From: JALYUA01 sp038329555
GTDB taxonomy: Bacteria; Acidobacteriota; Thermoanaerobaculia; UBA5066; Gp7-AA6
Length of the DNA: 6,612 nucleotides
Direction of reading: 5' to 3'
NCBI GenBank assembly: GCA_038329555.1
Contig: JBBQNC010000216.1
Span: forward strand, 1-6,612
Both the position numbers and the translations under genes were made by a program. Under the pieces are notes generated by a model, which saw only the letters and a list, made by a program, of their open reading frames with translations, was not told the origin of the DNA and did not search any database. Below are positions 6,321 to 6,612 of this stretch, piece by piece; the stretch's first letter is position 1, and each line of letters starts with the position of its first letter.

Positions 6321-6591
6321 TCGCGGCGCAACGGACGACCGACACGGCGGGGAAACCCCTCTCTGGCTTGCTTCTTGCTCCTTTGTCCTGCGTTCTTTCT
6401 CCGGTGTTTGGTTCCACATTCAATGGGGGTGCACCATGGGTCTTTTCGAAACGCGCTCGAGCAGCGTGGGCCGGATCGCCGCTTCCCGGCATCAGGAGAT
6501 TGACGCGGTCCGAGGGGATCTTCCGGCGGAGATCCTCCGCCGCCTTCTCTGCGCGCTCGCGGTCCAGGAAGATTCCGACGACGTTTTCCAT
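6181..6591 (-). CDS. General-stress (YflT/GSP17M-like) protein N-terminus; probably truncated or decayed
   Basis: The gene reads leftward from the ATG whose complement is at 6589-6591, behind a strong Shine-Dalgarno. Residues 1-37, from MENVVGIF through VNLLMPGS, fit the start of small stress-associated proteins that begin VVG[IV]F, then an A-E-x-A helix and a I-x-x-D-R-[IV]-x-L-L strand. Third positions in these codons are about 80% G/C. After about codon 38 (near 6478) the resemblance and the codon bias fade. The frame continues only through the A/G-rich spacer and then antisense to the last ~140 bases of the kinase, stopping at 6183-6181. The usual continuation of the family, as I recall it (an EQPGMG-type motif and a glycine-rich helix), is absent. 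A shift to the next frame near codon 36 would give a ~57-residue product ending at 6420 without overlapping the kinase, but would not restore the family sequence. I read it as a gene remnant or a very short diverged protein. Function unassigned. Confidence 0.5.
   Translation of the reverse strand: MENVVGIFLDRERAEKAAEDLRRKIPSDRVNLLMPGSGDPAHAARARFEKTHGAPPLNVEPNTGERTQDKGARSKPERGFPAVSVVRCAATTRAAAASGRRTLSRRPGSGASANRRAPPRSGARARGRFRSPAASS
6321..6435. other. Non-coding, pyrimidine-rich spacer after the kinase gene
   Basis: The base composition drops from the very high GC of the genes to a mixed sequence whose plus strand from about 6356 to 6420 is strongly T/C-rich (and the minus strand A/G-rich). 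It includes a near-perfect 7-base tandem, CTTGCTT then CTTGCTC (6367-6380). It also contains GGGG-AAA-CCCC (6349-6359), too short a stem to call a terminator. A candidate sigma-54 promoter lies inside. I see no convincing coding frame; long frames crossing it are antisense extensions of neighbours. Confidence 0.6.
6364..6379 (+). promoter_or_regulatory. Candidate sigma-54 promoter (-24/-12)
   Basis: TGGCTTGCTTCTTGCT compared with the consensus TGGCACGN4TTGCW matches the complete TGGC and TTGC blocks, the G at position seven and the final W; only the A and C of the first block differ. GG (6365-6366) and GC (6377-6378) are separated by exactly ten bases, as sigma-54 requires. Transcription would begin near 6390, on the plus strand. 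It lies 44 bases after a kinase paired with a sigma-54 activator, which raises its prior. Against it: it overlaps a 7-base tandem repeat in a simple pyrimidine tract, and no convincing plus-strand gene follows inside the window. Confidence 0.45.
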
Positions 6592-6594
6592 GGT

Positions 6595-6602
6595 CCCTCC
6601 CC
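6595..6602 (-). promoter_or_regulatory. Shine-Dalgarno of the minus-strand stress-like gene
   Basis: On the minus strand the sequence reads GGGGAGGG, then ACC, then ATG at 6591. Purine core and spacing are near ideal. It supports the minus-strand start even though the downstream part of the gene looks decayed. The promoter would lie outside the window. Confidence 0.65.
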
Positions 6603-6612
6603 GTTGAAAATC

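Noticed and set aside
6349..6359. GGGG-AAA-CCCC as an intrinsic terminator of the operon
   Set aside because: A four-base stem with a three-base loop and no uninterrupted T-run is too weak to support a terminator call.
4851..6419. Long minus-strand frame (522 codons) opposite the kinase
   Set aside because: Low-complexity Arg/Glu/Asp-rich translation, no plausible ribosome site, and it lies across an intact histidine kinase.
5081..6607. Long plus-strand frame overlapping the kinase in another phase
   Set aside because: Pro/Arg/Gly-rich shadow; the kinase frame carries every catalytic motif.
1..6612. CRISPR arrays, tRNA or rRNA genes, insertion sequences, phage attachment sites
   Set aside because: No regular repeat-spacer pattern, RNA gene signature, transposase or terminal inverted repeats were seen on either strand.

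Overview
The window is very GC-rich, with strong G/C preference at third codon positions in the long plus-strand frames. Its genes belong to families typical of Acidobacteriota: tandem double-length MacB/FtsX permeases of the ADOP type (acidobacterial duplicated orphan permease), followed by an NtrC/NtrY-like two-component pair. A deep-branching Acidobacteriota, or a relative such as Gemmatimonadota, is the best guess. This rests on gene families only; no rRNA or other phylogenetic marker is present.

Layout. Positions 1-1127 (+) hold the C-terminal half of one ADOP permease, cut by the left edge. After 19 bases and a strong Shine-Dalgarno comes a complete 798-residue ADOP permease (1147-3543). 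After 35 bases comes a sigma-54-dependent response regulator with REC, AAA+ and Fis-type HTH domains (3579-4943). After 45 bases, largely occupied by a GC-rich inverted repeat, comes a membrane sensor histidine kinase (GTG start, 4989-6320). The four genes are co-directional and closely spaced, so they are probably one transcription unit, although a possible internal leaderless promoter sits just before the regulator. From 6321 to about 6435 the sequence changes to a less GC-rich, pyrimidine-rich tract that contains a candidate sigma-54 promoter (-24 GG and -12 GC, spacing exactly 10). The right edge holds a minus-strand gene start with a strong Shine-Dalgarno. Its first ~38 codons resemble a general-stress (YflT/GSP17M-like) protein, but the frame then runs into antisense of the kinase gene and looks truncated or decayed.

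How the parts may work together. The kinase has two membrane helices joined by only about ten residues, so an extracellular ligand pocket is unlikely; it should sense through the membrane, a partner protein, or its cytoplasmic PAS domain. It would phosphorylate Asp56 of the regulator, which would drive sigma-54 promoters. The permeases have no ATPase partner in view, as is usual for this family. A permease-assisted, envelope-stress or antibiotic-sensing module resembling BceAB-RS in logic (not homology) is a reasonable inference, not something the sequence proves. I see no clear previously undescribed system here. The most checkable novelties are the candidate sigma-54 promoter beside its own activator, the GAFTDA variant with an extended REC loop, and the in-frame regulator/kinase junction.
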